DNA from: Diphasiastrum complanatum
Lineage: Eukaryota; Streptophyta; Lycopodiopsida; Lycopodiales; Lycopodiaceae
DNA: 64,000 nucleotides
Assembly (NCBI GenBank): GCA_029204225.1
Contig: CM055105.1
Location: forward strand, 9,335,744-9,399,743
Reading direction: 5' to 3'
In this document: one piece after another, positions 11,226 to 22,014 of the stretch
How the letters are laid out: each line of letters begins with the position of its first letter
Numbering within the stretch: the stretch's first letter is position 1
Translations under genes and position numbers: made by a program
Notes under the pieces: model-generated
The model's input: the letters and a program-made list of their open reading frames with translations, nothing else
Databases searched by the model: none
What the model was told of the DNA's origin: nothing

Positions 11226-11297
11226 AGAGAGTTGACCAAGGATGGTTGGGGCTATGGGGGCTCGAGCGCCTACCCATAGCTATGCACCAATCAACCT

Positions 11298-11431
<134 letters not shown>

Positions 11432-11779
11432 TATTGAGAAAGAGGAAGATGATTACAATGGAAAATGGCCTCCTTATATAGTTGAGGAGGGAGGGCCATC
11501 TTGGCTCTCATTGGCCTATTTACAATGGCATCGTAGCCCTTCAAACTAATTTAACTTCAATCTAATGGTTCATTAGGAAAAGGGCCAAACTCACATGATT
11601 CATGTGAGTTTGAGAGATTCTCTTTTAACTTAGAACCTTATGAACTTGACTTTGGGCTTTTTAATTGATTTATTCTAACTAAGGCCCCAAGCTTACTTTC
11701 TATATATAGACATTACAGTTTGGTTGTGTAGGAATGTAATCTAGAGACTTCTTCTTATACCAAGATTGTGATGCCTGCA

Positions 11780-12120
11780 TCAGACCATAAATGCATCATT
11801 GCAACCAACAAACATATTGTCATTGTTGGGATCTTCAAATCCTTCAAGCAGCTTCATGAAGATTTCTTCCTCTAGATCTCTGTGGAGAAAGGCTATCTTT
11901 ACATAAATCTGGTGAATTTCCAGATTGTATTGAGTTGCGTATGCGAGGAGCAGTTGAATGCTTGCCATTTTCACCATTGGTGAATACGTATCGAAGTAAT
12001 CGACGTCGTACCTTTGTGTGTAGCCTTTCGCGACAAGTCTTGATTTGTATCGTCTGATAGTGCCATTTGATTTAATTTTTCTTTTGCAGACCCATTTGCA
12101 ATCGACGATCCTTTTATTTT
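11780..12120 (-). pseudogene. Copia RT fragment, left half of the target element
   Basis: On the minus strand the frame reads KRIVDCKWVCK, RLVAKGYTQRYDVDYFDTYSPMV, SIQLLLAYATQ and EIFMKLLEGFEDPNN, the start of copia reverse transcriptase up to the PEGFEDP position. It stops at the gypsy LTR boundary near 11800. It continues the RT interrupted by the element at 12121-17468: the other half is at 17469-17815. Together they show a sister element of the inserted copia. The last five bases, ATTTT at 12116-12120, are one half of the target-site duplication. Confidence 0.85.
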
Positions 12121-12849
12121 TGTCACAAACGAGTTTGTTTCTATATCGTGAACGTATTAGTTTCTTTGAATTTTCTTGTGCGGAAGCTCACAGGACCTAG
12201 ACACGCGACTACACATCACAAAACAGATTTCATTCTAGCAATCAAGACAACAGAAGACAAGGAGATGCACGAAATAGAACAACTATATTATCAGTTTAAT
12301 TTTTAGAGCAAGATGGTTAGTGTCTCGCTCGTTGGAGGCTTGATGCTCTGCTCTTTTCGCTGTGTTTTGCACGTTGACAGACTTTCATGCACAACTATTT
12401 CGTTTCTATTCTTTTTCTTTTCTGCTCTACTCACGCACATTCTCTGTATATGTTTTGATCCAGAAAAATAACTTATATCTCCACTGCGTGGAGTTTACAA
12501 AATAGCTAAACAGAGAATTACAAGAATAGTTAACGCTAATCAACTAATCAGTCACTCTCCGTTATTGCTAGCCATTTTAGTTGGGCGTGAAGTTTAGGAC
12601 TCCACGCCCGTTGAGCTACCAGCTAGCAGCGCGAAAGATTTTCTTTCGTTTCTTTCGTTTTGTGTCATGTCTTTGTCTTTTTGGTCCTGGAGGCAGGTTT
12701 GACTTTCACGAATCATTCGACCTTCGAGTTTCACTTCACTTCATGTCTTAGGATTTTTGAGGTACGTTGACTGTCACAAATTGTTCACCATTCGACCTTC
12801 GCTTCGTTTCGCATCACGGTAAAGTTGCAGGAGTTCACCATTTCTGACA
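12121..12849 (-). repeat. Copia 3' LTR
   Basis: Begins TGTCACAAACG at the left and ends TTCTGACA at the right on the top strand. It aligns end to end with the LTR at 16729-17468. The polypurine tract lies at 12850-12867 (top strand CTCCCTCTTGAACCTTGC). Confidence 0.92.
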
Positions 12850-13700
12850 CTCCCTCTTGAACCTTGCAGCTTTGCACGTTTAATCCAATTGCCTTTATTT
12901 GCTTTGCGAAGAGTGGCTTGTCGGGCGGCTTCGTGAGCAGATCTGCAATCATGTCTTTAGATTGTATGTACTGGACCTGGAGCTCTCCTTTCGAGATCAA
13001 ATCTCGATAGTGATGGTACTTCAGAGGTATGTGTTTTGTCTTTGAATGGAAGATTGGATCCTTGGACAGATAAATGTCACTCTGAGAGTCCATCATCATT
13101 GTGCATGCTCCTCCTTGTGGTATCTCAATTGCCTCCAACATCATATGTAATCACACTACCTCGTTCACCACCTTTGAAGCTACGACATATTCAGCTTCGC
13201 AAGAAGATTGAGCTACCAAGGTTTGCTTTTTGCATATCCAACTGATTGTAGCTCCGCACACTATTGTACATCCTCCAGTTATGGACTTGCTGTCATCTTT
13301 GCAGCTCGTCCAACTTGCATCACTATAGTGGTGCAGCTCGAATCCTTTTTTTTCGTTTTCTGCTCTGTAGGTTAATCCCATATTTTGGGTCCCCTTTAGA
13401 TATTGTAGGATTTGTTTTGCCATTTTTCAATGTGTGATGCCAGGATGGGAAGAGAATTGGCTTAAGGCATAAACAGAGAAAGCTAGATCAGGTTTGGTAC
13501 AAATTGTTAGGTACATCAGACTACCAATTAGATTTTGGTAGGGTATACCTGCCATCTTTTCTTCTTCCTCTTCTGTTTTTGGGCAATCATGCTTCGTTAG
13601 CTTGGCTCCAACTATCATTGGTGTGGCCTTTTCTTTGCAGTTCATCATGTGATATTGCTTGAGCATCTTTTTGGCATATTCAAACTGACTCGTGCATTTC
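12785..13700 (-). pseudogene. Copia RNase H and RT C-terminal part
   Basis: Three overlapping minus frames. 13702-13427 has SQFEYAKKMLKQYHM and YQNLIGSLMYLT, the RT C-terminus. 13423-13151 has the RNase H start HHYSDASWTSCKDDSKSITG and SSCEAEYVVAS with its acidic residues. 13144-12785 ends with SKTKHIPLKYHHYRDLI and IADLLTKPPDKPLF, the usual copia pol end. The frame breaks mean no single protein is made. The coding end overlaps the 3' LTR by a few codons, as in the copia tail at 8.0 kb. Confidence 0.88.
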
Positions 13701-14200
13701 ACCTTTTATTCAATCTCTTCTGATCTCCAACCCGAGGCATTTTGTTGTTTCTCCTAGATCTATGATCTCATAATTTTCAAAAATCTGACTCTATGTGACA
13801 TATTGTCGATTGTCGGGGTCGTCAAATCCTTCAGGCTACTTCATAAAGATTTCTTTCTCTAGATCTCCATGGAGAAAGGTTTTCTTCACATCAATCTGGT
13901 GAATTTACAGATTGTGTTGTGTGGCGTATGCAAGGAGTAGTTGTATGCTTGTCATCTTGACCATCGACGAATATGTGTTGAAATAATCAACACCATATCT
14001 TTGTGTGTAGCCCTTCGCGACAAGCCTTACCTCGTAACGGCCAACGGTGTCATCTGATTCCATTTTCTTCTTGTACGCCCATTTGCAGTCAACGATCTTT
14101 CTATTTGTTGGCAGTGGCTCTAGTGTCCATGCCTCGTTTCGCCTCATCAACTCGATCTCCTCTGACATTGCTTGCTTCCAAAATTCTCCCTTTGGACTCT
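13700..14200 (-). pseudogene. Copia RT N-terminal part, catalytic core deleted
   Basis: The frame 14168-13905 carries RRNEAWTLEPLP, KIVDCKWAYKKK and RLVAKGYTQRYGVDYF. Below it the reading continues through IHQIDVKKTFLHGDLEKEIFMK and PEGFDDPDN, then jumps near 13800 to FENYEIIDLGE and CLGLEIRRD. The roughly 110 residues that normally include LYGLKQ and the YVDD active site are absent. The RT was inactivated by an internal deletion as well as by stops. Confidence 0.85.
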
Positions 14201-15240
14201 GTACAGCGTCTTGATATGTTGTTGGCTCTTGAGTGAAACTGTAGTACTTAAATTGCGTATCTTCGCTCCACTGAAGATTGTCAATGTAACGGTTTGGAGG
14301 TCTTCTTTGTCTTCTTGACCTTCTGGGTTCATTTCATTGCTGCTTGAATGTTTTTTGTTCGTGGGGTTGATCTTCTACTTCCTGCTACTCTGGAGTCTGT
14401 GGCTCAACATTCTGATTTGATGTTTGTCCTCGATTTCCCTCTTGAATTGGCAGTAGTGTGAAGATCTCATGGCCTCTTTCATCTTTTAGTCCAGGGAATG
14501 TGGACTCATCGAACTTCACATCTCTACTCGAAACAACCTTTTTTGTGATGGGGTTATAGAGTCTGTACACTTGTGTTCCATTCGAGTATCTGACTATGAT
14601 CATTTGCTCTGATTTATTATCGAGCTTGCTTCTATTTTCTTTTGGAATGTGCTTGTATGCTACACATCCAAACACATGTATGTATGATAGATCATGCTTT
14701 CTACCTGTCCACATCTCGTACGGTGTCTTATTTTCTAGCGCTATCATTGCTGATCTGTTCTACAAGTGTATAGCTACAGCTATTGCCTCAGCCCAGAATT
14801 GACTTGGCAATTGAGCCTGTGCCATCATGAATCTGGCTCTTTCGCCTAGCATCTTGTTTCTTCTTTCCACGACACCATTATATTCTAGTGTGTATGCAGG
14901 TGTGAACTGATGCTCGATCCCTTGTTCTTGGCATAATTTTGAAAATTCTTTGCTCTTGTACTCACCTCCATTTTCAAATCTAATGATCTGAATCTTCTTT
15001 GAGGTGTGTCTCTCTACAAATGCCATGAACTTGTTGAAGGAATCAAACACTTCAGATTTTCTCTTTAGGTAGCAAATTGTAGTCATCCGACTGTAGTCAT
15101 CTATGAACATCAAGAAATACCTCGATCATGAGAGTGAATCCATTCTCATCAATCCACAGACATCTGAGTGGATGAGCTCAAGAACTTCTTTGACTCTTCT
15201 TCCCTCATGTGTGAATGGATTCCAATGTTGTTTGCCTTTC
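14200..15240 (-). pseudogene. Copia integrase and linker
   Basis: Minus-strand frames from 15113 to 14385 show MFIDDYSRMTTICYL, then IRFENGGEYKSKEF, YTLEYNGVVERRNKMLGE, QFWAEAIAVA, and the C-terminal GYSNGTQVYRLYNP/VVSSRDVKFDE type segment. The second catalytic aspartate, usually in R(S/T)DNGGEY, reads E (FENGG). HSDVCG just above 15113 supplies the first aspartate. A TGA/TAG-rich stretch at 14330-14400 and frame breaks at about 14750 and 15113 show decay. Confidence 0.88.
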
Positions 15241-15540
15241 TAACAGGCTTTGCAGAACTCAGTATCGGGTCTTGATATATTTAGACCTGTGACTATGTCT
15301 TTCTTACACATGTTATACAGGCTTCTCATGTTCAGATGATACATTCTCCTATGCCAGAGCTGATCTTCATTCTCTGATGCATTTAATATGCTATCAGAGC
15401 TGCCGATTATCTTGGCTTGGTAGAGATTTCCTTCTCTACATCCAACTGCCAACAATTTGTTTGTACTTTTCTCGATCATGCACATGTATTGCCATCGAAC
15501 AAAACTCGAATTCCAAGATCTGCCATCTTGGAGACTTATA
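15240..15540 (-). pseudogene. Copia GAG-pre-integrase domain
   Basis: Frame 15485-15240 has LWHRRMYHLNMRSLYNM and, after FC, KAC followed by a stop: the H..H..C..C ligands of the pre-integrase zinc domain, interrupted at the last segment by TAG before KGKQH. It lies between protease and integrase as expected. Confidence 0.82.
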
Positions 15541-16123
15541 GCATATCTTTTCTCAATGAAGGCACGTAGAGTGCTCCTGACAGCTCCGCTTGACCTGACA
15601 GTGTTCGCAGCTGTAGAGTCCCGATGCCTTTGACATCATGTCTGCTCCCATCACCTAGAATCACTGCTCTGTTATTTTTGAGTTCTCTGAAGTCGATCAA
15701 GATTTTCTTGTTGCAGGTGATGTGTGATGTTGCTCTTGAATCAATGACTACATTGTAGTCTTGTTCAGTGTAGCTCGTTGAAGCTTCATCAAATATTGTG
15801 AAGGCTTCATCAGCTCTATCTGCATCCTTGGATGACTCTACAATATTTGCTTTCTCAACCTTGTTCTTTCTTTTTGAGTTGAATCTGCAATCATATGCAA
15901 AGTGCCCCTTATTCTTGTAGTGCATGCAAGGTATTGCTGGATTGAACCAACATTTGTTGGCTGTATAGCCTGGTTTGTGACAGTGATCACATGAAAATGA
16001 TTGTTGATTTGAGGACTTTGTTTTGTTGAATCTGGGTTTGTTCTTGTTTTCCTTACTTAATTTTGTGAAGAGGGCCTTCTCTTGATCACTGCTTCCTTCT
16101 CCTTTGTCCCTCATCAGCGACAA
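15536..16123 (-). pseudogene. Copia gag zinc knuckles and protease, mutated
   Basis: A 195-codon frame contains two CCHC knuckles, each missing one ligand. The first reads CDHCHKPGYTANKC (Tyr for His), the second CMHYKNKGHFAYDC (Tyr for the second Cys). The related gag at 38.6-39.1 kb keeps CDHCHKLGHTANKC and CMHCKKKGHSAYDC. The protease active site reads VIDSRATSH, with Arg for the Gly of DSG. The downstream ILGDGSRHDVKGIGTLQL block is intact. All three changes would abolish function. Confidence 0.9.
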
Positions 16124-16149
16124 GACTGATTGCTTTGTTGAATGTCATA

Positions 16150-16710
16150 TCTGGTAGACCAAGTATGAGCATTCTCAATGGCTGATAGGACGTAGGTAGA
16201 GACTTCATGAAGTACATCAGCTGTTGTCGTGCTAGGACTTGGTGCTCCTATCCTGATGCAGCGAGTTGAGCGAAGATTGTTCCGATCTTCTTAACATGCT
16301 GGTCTAATTGATTGTCATCCCATCGTATGGATTGTAGTTGATTGTGATGATGCATCACTGAAGCTGCAGTCCTCACTTCATACTTCTGTTTAAATCTTTT
16401 CCATGCTGTGTGGCTACTTCCGCAGTCATCAATCTGCATGAGTAGATCTTCGTTAGTGGATGAAACAATGATCGCCATTGCATGCTCATCTTTTCTGATC
16501 CATTCAGCTCTCCTCGGGTCTCCCTCTGGAGGCTGCACCTCCGAGAGTTCGGTCACCGATCAGATGCCTTCGCCCTTCAAAAGTGTTTAGATTTTGAATT
16601 TCCATATTCTGTAGTTTGCAACATCAAGACTGATTGCTACTCTTGTCTGGATCGTTGTATCCATATTGTGTTGACTAGAAAATCACTGCTCAGATATAGG
16701 TAGTGGTAAC
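16150..16710 (-). pseudogene. Copia gag N-terminal (UBN2-type) part
   Basis: From about 16680 the minus strand reads NYRIWKFKI, then after a stop GEGIWSVTELSEVQPPEGDP, DEHAMAIIVSSTNEDLL, AWKRFKQKYE and SIRWDDNQLDQHVKKI. A TGA/TAG near 16250 precedes MYFMKSLPTSYQPLRMLIL. This is the usual gag of copia elements. It starts about 20 codons after the primer site. Stops and a frameshift near 16130 separate it from the zinc knuckles. Confidence 0.85.
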
Positions 16711-16728
16711 CTGTAAGCTCTGATACCA
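16711..16728 (-). other. Primer-binding site, initiator tRNA-Met type
   Basis: The minus strand reads TGGTATCAGAGCTTACAG directly after the 5' LTR terminus at 16729. The first 12 bases match the standard complement of plant initiator tRNA-Met. Confidence 0.93.
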
Positions 16729-17468
16729 TGTCGCGAACAGGTTTGTTTCTGTATCGTGAACGTATTTGTTTCTTTAAATTTTCTTGCGCGGAAGCTCACA
16801 GGGGCCTAGACATGCAACTACACATCACAGAACAGATTTCATTCTAGCAATCAAGACAGCAGAAGACAAGGAGATGCACAAAATAGAGCAACTATATTAT
16901 CAGTTTAATTTTTAGAGTGAGATAGTCAGTGTCTTGCTTGTTGGCGGCCTGACGCTTTGCTTTTTTCGCTGTGTTATGTTTGTTGGAAGACTTTCATGCA
17001 CAACTATTTCATTTCTATTCGTTTTCTTTTCTGCTCTACTCATGCACATTCTCTGTATATGTTTTGATCCAGAAAAATAGTTTATATCTCCACTACGTGG
17101 AGTTTACAAGATAGCTAAACAGAGAATTACAAGAGTAGTTAACGCTAATCAACTAATCAGTCACTCTCCATTATTGCTAGTCATTTCAGCTGGGCGTGAA
17201 GTTTAAGACTCCACGCCCATTGAGCTGCCAGCTGGCAGCGCAAAAGATTTTCTTTCGTTTCTTTCATTTTGTGTCGTGTCTTTGTCTTTTTGGTCCTAGA
17301 GGCATGTTTGACTTTTGCGAATCATTCGACCTTCGAGTTTTGCTTCACTTCATGTCTTAGGATTTTCGAGGTACGTTGACTTTCGCAAATTGTTCGCCAT
17401 TCGACCTTCGCTTCGTGTCGCTTCATTTTGCGTCGCGGCAAAGTTGCAGGAGTTCACCATTTCTGGCA
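16729..17468 (-). repeat. Copia 5' LTR
   Basis: Top strand begins TGTCGCGAACAGG and ends TTCTGGCA. It aligns with 12121-12849, with scattered substitutions. The base after it starts the ATTTT target duplicate. Confidence 0.92.
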
Positions 17469-17815
17469 ATTTTCGGACAGTGCCTCTATTGTCCATGCCT
17501 CGTTTTGCCTCATTGATTCGATTTTCTCTAACATCGCCTGCTTTCAGAATTCACCTTCTGGACTCTAGATGCCTTCTTGATATGTTGCTGGCTCTTCAGT
17601 GAAGCTGCAGTATTCAAACTCTGTTTCTTCGCTCCATTGAAGGTCGTTAGTGTATCGTTCTGGAGGTCTTCTTTGTCTTGTTGACCTTATGGGTTCTGTT
17701 CGTCGCTGGTCGAATGTTTTTTCTTCGTCGGGTTGATCTTCGGCTTCTTGCTGCTCTGGAGTATGGGGCTCAACATTTTGATTTGATGTTTGCCCCTGAT
17801 CTCTCTCTTGACATG
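17469..17815 (-). pseudogene. Copia linker and RT start, right half of the target element
   Basis: On the minus strand the sequence reads SNQNVEPHTPEQQEAEDQP, RQRRPPERYTNDLQWSEETE, EEPATYQEGIQSPEGEF and RQNEAWTIEALSEN, then stops at the inserted LTR. The continuation (KRIVDCKW) is at 12115 and below. Excising 12121-17468 and one ATTTT restores a continuous SEN-KRIVDCKW junction, which establishes the nesting. Confidence 0.88.
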
Positions 17816-18240
17816 CATGTTGTTTGCTGGCTCCACAAGCTCCCATGTGTTGTTTGACATCAAGGCTTCAAACTCAAGGGTCATTGCTTCAACCCATTTC
17901 TCGGATTAAAGTGCTTCTTGGACCTCTTTATGCTCTTCATCTGATATGAAGAATGCATGATAGGAAGTTTCACCTTCCACTTGCCTTCCTCCCTCATCAT
18001 AAGTGAGCCTTCTTGGCTCGGACCTTTCTCTTGCGGATCTTTATGGGACTCAAAGTAATGTTGATGGAGGCTGGTGGTGGACCTTGAGGTGTACTTACAT
18101 TTTGGAAAGTTGTTCAACAAAACCATAATCCAATGCACGTTGGTTTGTGAAGAGTGAGGCTCGGTGAATAGTTTTTGCCTCCACATGAAATTGATGTCTA
18201 CCCCAAACATAATCAACATCATCAGAAGAGAAGCAGCCTA
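17815..18240 (-). pseudogene. RT N-terminus of a second copia family, fused
   Basis: Minus strand: DEEHKEVQEAL, a stop, SEKWVEAMTLEFEALMSN and NNTWELVEPANNMH, the start of a copia RT that is not of the family to its left. At about 17815 it changes abruptly into the linker of that other family. Upstream, 17881-18222 is a plausible integrase-RT linker with frame breaks. The junction is an illegitimate join or nested remnant. Confidence 0.7.
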
Positions 18241-18700
18241 AATTGACGTTTGTGTCACCTTCAAAGTCACCCATGTCGACTTGTTCTTGATTTGTTCTGA
18301 GCTTACATCACCCGTCCTTGAAAACACAATAACATGGGGCTCCAATGGCTGCTTCTCTGCTTTTCTAATAAGCCTTGCTGCTTTCTGCCCAAGTTGAATA
18401 TTTGGGCTTTCAGTATGTACATATGGCCTTTTTCTTCTACCCTTGGTTTCTTTCTTTGAAGATGATGGATTATGTTGCGACACAAAAGGAACCACTAGCG
18501 GGAGGCCAACAAGTTCTTCGACTTCCATGTCTTCTTGTACCCAAAGTTGAAAGAATTGAAGAGACCATTGTGCCAGCCTCCTCAAAGATTTTTTCATTTG
18601 CATTGTTTAAGGTCTCATATTTGTTGGCTAGCATGCCATTTGCCAACTGGCCTTCAAAATTCAAACAAAACACTGTTTCGCTTGAGTTCCATGTGGGACA
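18240..18700 (-). other. Unidentified minus-strand ORF
   Basis: A 121-codon minus frame (18603-18238) overlaps a second (18673-18470) with good protein-like composition (YETLNNANEKIFEEAGTM; basic KKETKGRRKRPYVHTES). No domain is recognised. It could be the variable linker of the copia fragment to its left or an unrelated exon remnant. Confidence 0.3.
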
Positions 18701-19546
18701 ATGAAGTGCATGGTGTCTTCACATGAAAGACAACATGATGCTCAGCTACAGTTTTTTTTGAAATCACCACAAACGCTTCAACATGAGTTCAAGTAGAGTT
18801 CGGTTTTGTAGAAATCTTCTAAGCCCTCATAAAACAAAAGAGGCTTGGTTCCTCGGAAGGTCGGAATACAGTTTGGTTAGCAACATAGAAAGCTTGGCTA
18901 AATTGTAGTCATCACAATTTTAGTTAGTGCACTGTAAAAGTTTCAAATTTTATTTTATTTCTACTACTTTATCCATCTGCTCCGCGGACCTCCCATTCTC
19001 TTCTCTCTAACTCTTTTTATTTTTTAAATATTAAAAACAAAATGTTTTTAAATCTTTTCTTTGACATGTTCTAAGGTGGGAAACTTTGCCGGCATAAAAA
19101 GTTTTATAAAAGAGAGACATATCCCCCTAAAAACTTTTCATAAAAGAGGGACATGTCCCATTTAATGCAAGAAGGAAAAATAATTAATGAGAGGGAGTGG
19201 TAGGTATGTATTGCAATGGGGAAGGTTGAAAATATAGGGCGTGGAGAGGGCTTGAGAATAAAAGGAGAGACTATTAAAAAAATCTTAAAGAGTCTAGCAC
19301 TTCTAAAAGACAAAGTGCAAAATGAGAGCAAAGAAACGATACATGATTTATATACTTTATTCACAATAGCAAAACGACTTGGACTGATGACATGGAGAGG
19401 TGAAAATGTAAATTCCATTCAACAAAAAATTGAGTTAGGTTTGGATCGATGACATGGAAAGTGAAAATCATGTACACAAAAATAGGAAAATTAGATAAGA
19501 TTGGGAATCGATGAAAACATGGTTAGCACATGTAAAAAAATGAAAC

Positions 19547-19644
19547 AAATGAGAAGCAAATGAAAAACGTAGACATGGATTGATGAGTTGTACACAAATG
19601 AGAAACAAATGAAAAACGTAGACATGGATTGATGAGCTGTACAC
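19547..19644. repeat. 49-bp tandem duplication
   Basis: The units at 19547-19595 and 19596-19644 begin AAATGAGAA(G/A)CAAATGAAAA and end TGTACAC. They differ at only two positions, so the duplication is recent. Confidence 0.92.
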
Positions 19645-19906
19645 AACTTGGGAATACTATATAAGTTGAGCTTGCACACAAGTCATTTTAATCAAAGCTA
19701 AATTTGTAATTGCTTTTCTTCAAGCCAGTAGAAGAACATACAAAAGTGCATTACAGAGCAAAGATTATACAATTTTAAATGTCAATTTTTATTTTCGTTT
19801 GAAAAATATTTCTGTTTTTTATTTTCGTTTCTATTTCTGTTTAAGAAATGTTTCTAATTTATTTTTTGTTTGAAAAACTAAAAAAATAAATTTTGTAGGG
19901 CTCCTC

Positions 19907-19923
19907 GGGGGGCCTGGCCCCCC
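19907..19923. repeat. GC-only palindrome
   Basis: GGGGGGCC-T-GGCCCCCC, 8-bp perfect arms around one T, in otherwise AT-rich DNA. Purpose unknown. Confidence 0.85.
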
Positions 19924-20034
19924 CTCCACATGTTGCTTTGTTTTTTGTGGGTTTTAAATGGGAACCCATTTAACTGAATATCAAAATCTTGTCTTACAAA
20001 TTAGCTAATTATACCGCTAGTAAGATCATTGAAA

Positions 20035-20046
20035 TGGTATCAGAAC
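20035..20046 (+). other. Primer-binding site, initiator tRNA-Met type
   Basis: TGGTATCAGAAC, one change from the consensus TGGTATCAGAGC, lies about 680 bp upstream of a plus-strand copia gag-protease frame and marks the 5' end of that element's internal region. Confidence 0.65.
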
Positions 20047-21190
20047 ATGGGAGTGGAGCAGTTTCATGTTAGTTGGGAGTCAAATTTTGGAAAACTTCGA
20101 AGAACCATTTACGATTAGTTAAGTAGGCAAATCGTTTGCATGTGTAGAAGAATTGAGACTGAAGTATAAGCTATTGGCTTGATCCGGGAGCAAAACTAAA
20201 GTATAAGCTATTGTCAAATTTTTTAGTTGAATAAAGCAAGTAGAGGTTGCTGAGAAAAAAATGTTGTTTGCATTCAATTATGCATTAATCGTGAAACTGT
20301 AAGTTCGAATAGAGTCTCAGCAGTAGGGCGTCGCTATAAGAAGTAAGAATTTGTTGTCAAAATCCCTGGGAAGGAGATAAGAAAGCCAAGTAGAACTCTT
20401 TTTCTTGCTCAACTAGGGTTTTTTTTGTGAAAAACCCTTGATCTCTCTCTGTTGGAGGTATTTTCTAGTGCTGTAAAATCACAAGGCTAGGCACCCTAGT
20501 GAGGTCGATCAACCAATAAAGGGCCGTGGATAGGGCTATGGGCAATCGTGCTGTAGTTCAAGCATAATTCTGTGGAGATCAAGCGATTTTTTTCAAAACT
20601 TCATAGCTATAAAAGCTTGAAGATGAGAGAAGAAGGAGAGAGGAGGAGCCAGGGAGCTCACGCGCAACCAGCGAGGAGGGACGTGTAGCAACTGGAGGGG
20701 AGATCCAAGATTGCGCATTTTACAAGCCAAAAACAACAAAGGGCAATTGAATCAGATGGCAAATGTAGTTGTAGAAGCACCTTTGCCCAATCAAGAAGCG
20801 GATTATGATGCATTCATGGCAAACCATCAAGAAGCATCAGATGACAGCTCTTGGTTTCTTGATTCCGGAGCTACTCAGCATAGCCATATCGGTTGTTTCA
20901 AGTCTTGTATGTCTTATAGTACCAAGAAGTATGTTTACCTGAGCCACAATAGCAGACAAGCTAAAAGTTTACTTTGGCATTATAGACTTGATCATTTGAA
21001 TCATGCTTTCATATCACACATGTCTAAGCAGTCTATTGTACTTGATCTTGACTATCCAGATAGGAAAGTTGAACTACCTGTCTGCCAAGACTGTATAGTC
21101 GGTAAGCAGGCTAGGAAATCTTTTTGTAGCGGGTATTTTCTTTCCACTTTCAAACCTAGATCCAAGCTCAATCATGTATCATGAGATGAA
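20035..21190 (+). mobile_element. Plus-strand copia stub (gag end, protease, pre-integrase)
   Basis: A 157-codon frame (20711-21184) begins with the gag tail RILQAKNNKGQLNQM that follows a zinc knuckle. It then has the protease active site DSSWFLDSGATQHSH, skips most of the protease, and continues with the pre-integrase domain LLWHYRLDHLNHAFISHM and CQDCIVGKQARKSF. It stops before integrase proper. It is of the same family as the minus-strand element at 25.3-30.1 kb (CRILQAKN, LLWHHHLGHLNYASVLN). Gag N-terminus, RT and 3' LTR are absent. Confidence 0.82.
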
Positions 21191-21321
21191 GAGGAATATC
21201 TTGTTGTCACACGTAGATTAGTTCGCATGAGAACATTAACATAGTTCATAATCAAACACATGCATATGATCCACATCTAACACAATGTGAAAATGAAAAA
21301 TGAATCTTCAAAAAAAAAGGC

Positions 21322-21505
21322 TCAAACAGTCCTCCGCACCTGCAAGCACTGTGGTGCTGCAGGTGTGAACCTAGCAAAACTGTCCATAGAGGCATTGTAA
21401 TGAAGCATCGAACACTTGTCATCCAAAGAATAATAACCAATGGCTATATATTCTATTTCATTACAAAGTCGCGCTCCTCTCGAATTTCTGACATTGGGCT
21501 TGTAC
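21322..21505 (-). pseudogene. Methyltransferase-like gene relic, last exon
   Basis: After the acceptor TTCCTTGTCAG the minus strand reads W(YKPNVRNSRGARLCNEIEY)IAIGYYS and ends with a stop at 21324-21322. The W codon is split TG/G across the intron, and the phase matches exon 22014-21639 exactly. A Trp-x-Lys-x-Asn followed by an Asn-Glu-hydrophobic strand is typical of the end of DNA N4-cytosine/N6-adenine methyltransferase folds. The remaining 40 residues (FARFTPAAPQ) resemble nothing I know. Confidence 0.5.
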
Positions 21506-21638
21506 CTGACAAGGAATATTACATCTAGAATAAATCAAAAATTTAAATTGTTTAAGTTAACATTATTGCTTATACTAAATTTAAAATAAAACTTTGAATT
21601 TAAATACGAATTAATGATTTATGAACTTAAAGACTTAC

Positions 21639-22014
21639 CACACAATATTTTCTATTCTCGTGTTACAAAAAGTTAATAAAGCTTTATGTACTGAAGCTGA
21701 TTGCCAAGAGGAATGAAAAATAACAACTCTCCAAAATGTTGTGATTTCAATAAATTCTTTCATGAAACTATGAATTTTAATGAATTTGAAAGGAGAATCA
21801 TCATTTTCTAATTCCTTCATCTGAAATCCATATGGTATATCAGCAATGTAGAGTGTTTAAGGTCTTTTTTTTAAGAATTTTGAAATTTCTCTGTAATCGC
21901 CCTCCTCAACTGTGTTAAAGCATGGTTGATCATCGACATTCTTGGGGAGGTAGGTCTCCAAAGGATCATCCTCCACAATGGTCTCACCCCGTGTTAGTCT
22001 TTCCCTGTCATTAG
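21639..22014 (-). pseudogene. Methyltransferase-like gene relic, motif IV exon
   Basis: Between the acceptor AATGACAG and the donor GTAAGT, the minus strand gives a 125-codon frame with one internal TAA. It has an acidic N-terminal part (ERLTRGETIVEDDPLETYL, NVDDQPCFNTVEEGDY), then LYIADIPYGF. This is the (D/N)-(P/I)-P-(Y/F) catalytic motif of N4/N6 DNA methyltransferases in strand context. Next come MKEFIEITTFWRVVIFHSS and ALLTFCNTRIENIVW, an alternating helix-strand pattern. The DIPYG form replaces the usual DPPY. Family assignment is by motif only. Confidence 0.5.

Larger units (their letters stand above)
12121..17468 (-). mobile_element. Complete, decayed copia retrotransposon (nested)
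   Basis: A 5,348-bp element bounded by LTRs of 729 and 740 bp and flanked by ATTTT direct repeats (12116-12120 and 17469-17473). It has an initiator-Met primer site next to the 5' LTR, a polypurine tract AAGAGGGAG next to the 3' LTR, and gag, protease, integrase, RT and RNase H in standard copia order. The two LTRs differ at roughly one base in ten in the first 260 bp by eye, so the insertion is old. It lies inside the reverse transcriptase of a close relative. Confidence 0.93.
18701..20034. other. AT-rich stretch with small repeats, no gene
   Basis: Contains a 49-bp tandem duplication and a GC-only palindrome, listed separately. The 78-104-codon frames at 19104-19452 have no recognisable similarity. 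The right end should contain the LTR of the copia that follows, because a primer site lies at 20035, but no clean TG..CA border is visible. Confidence 0.4.
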
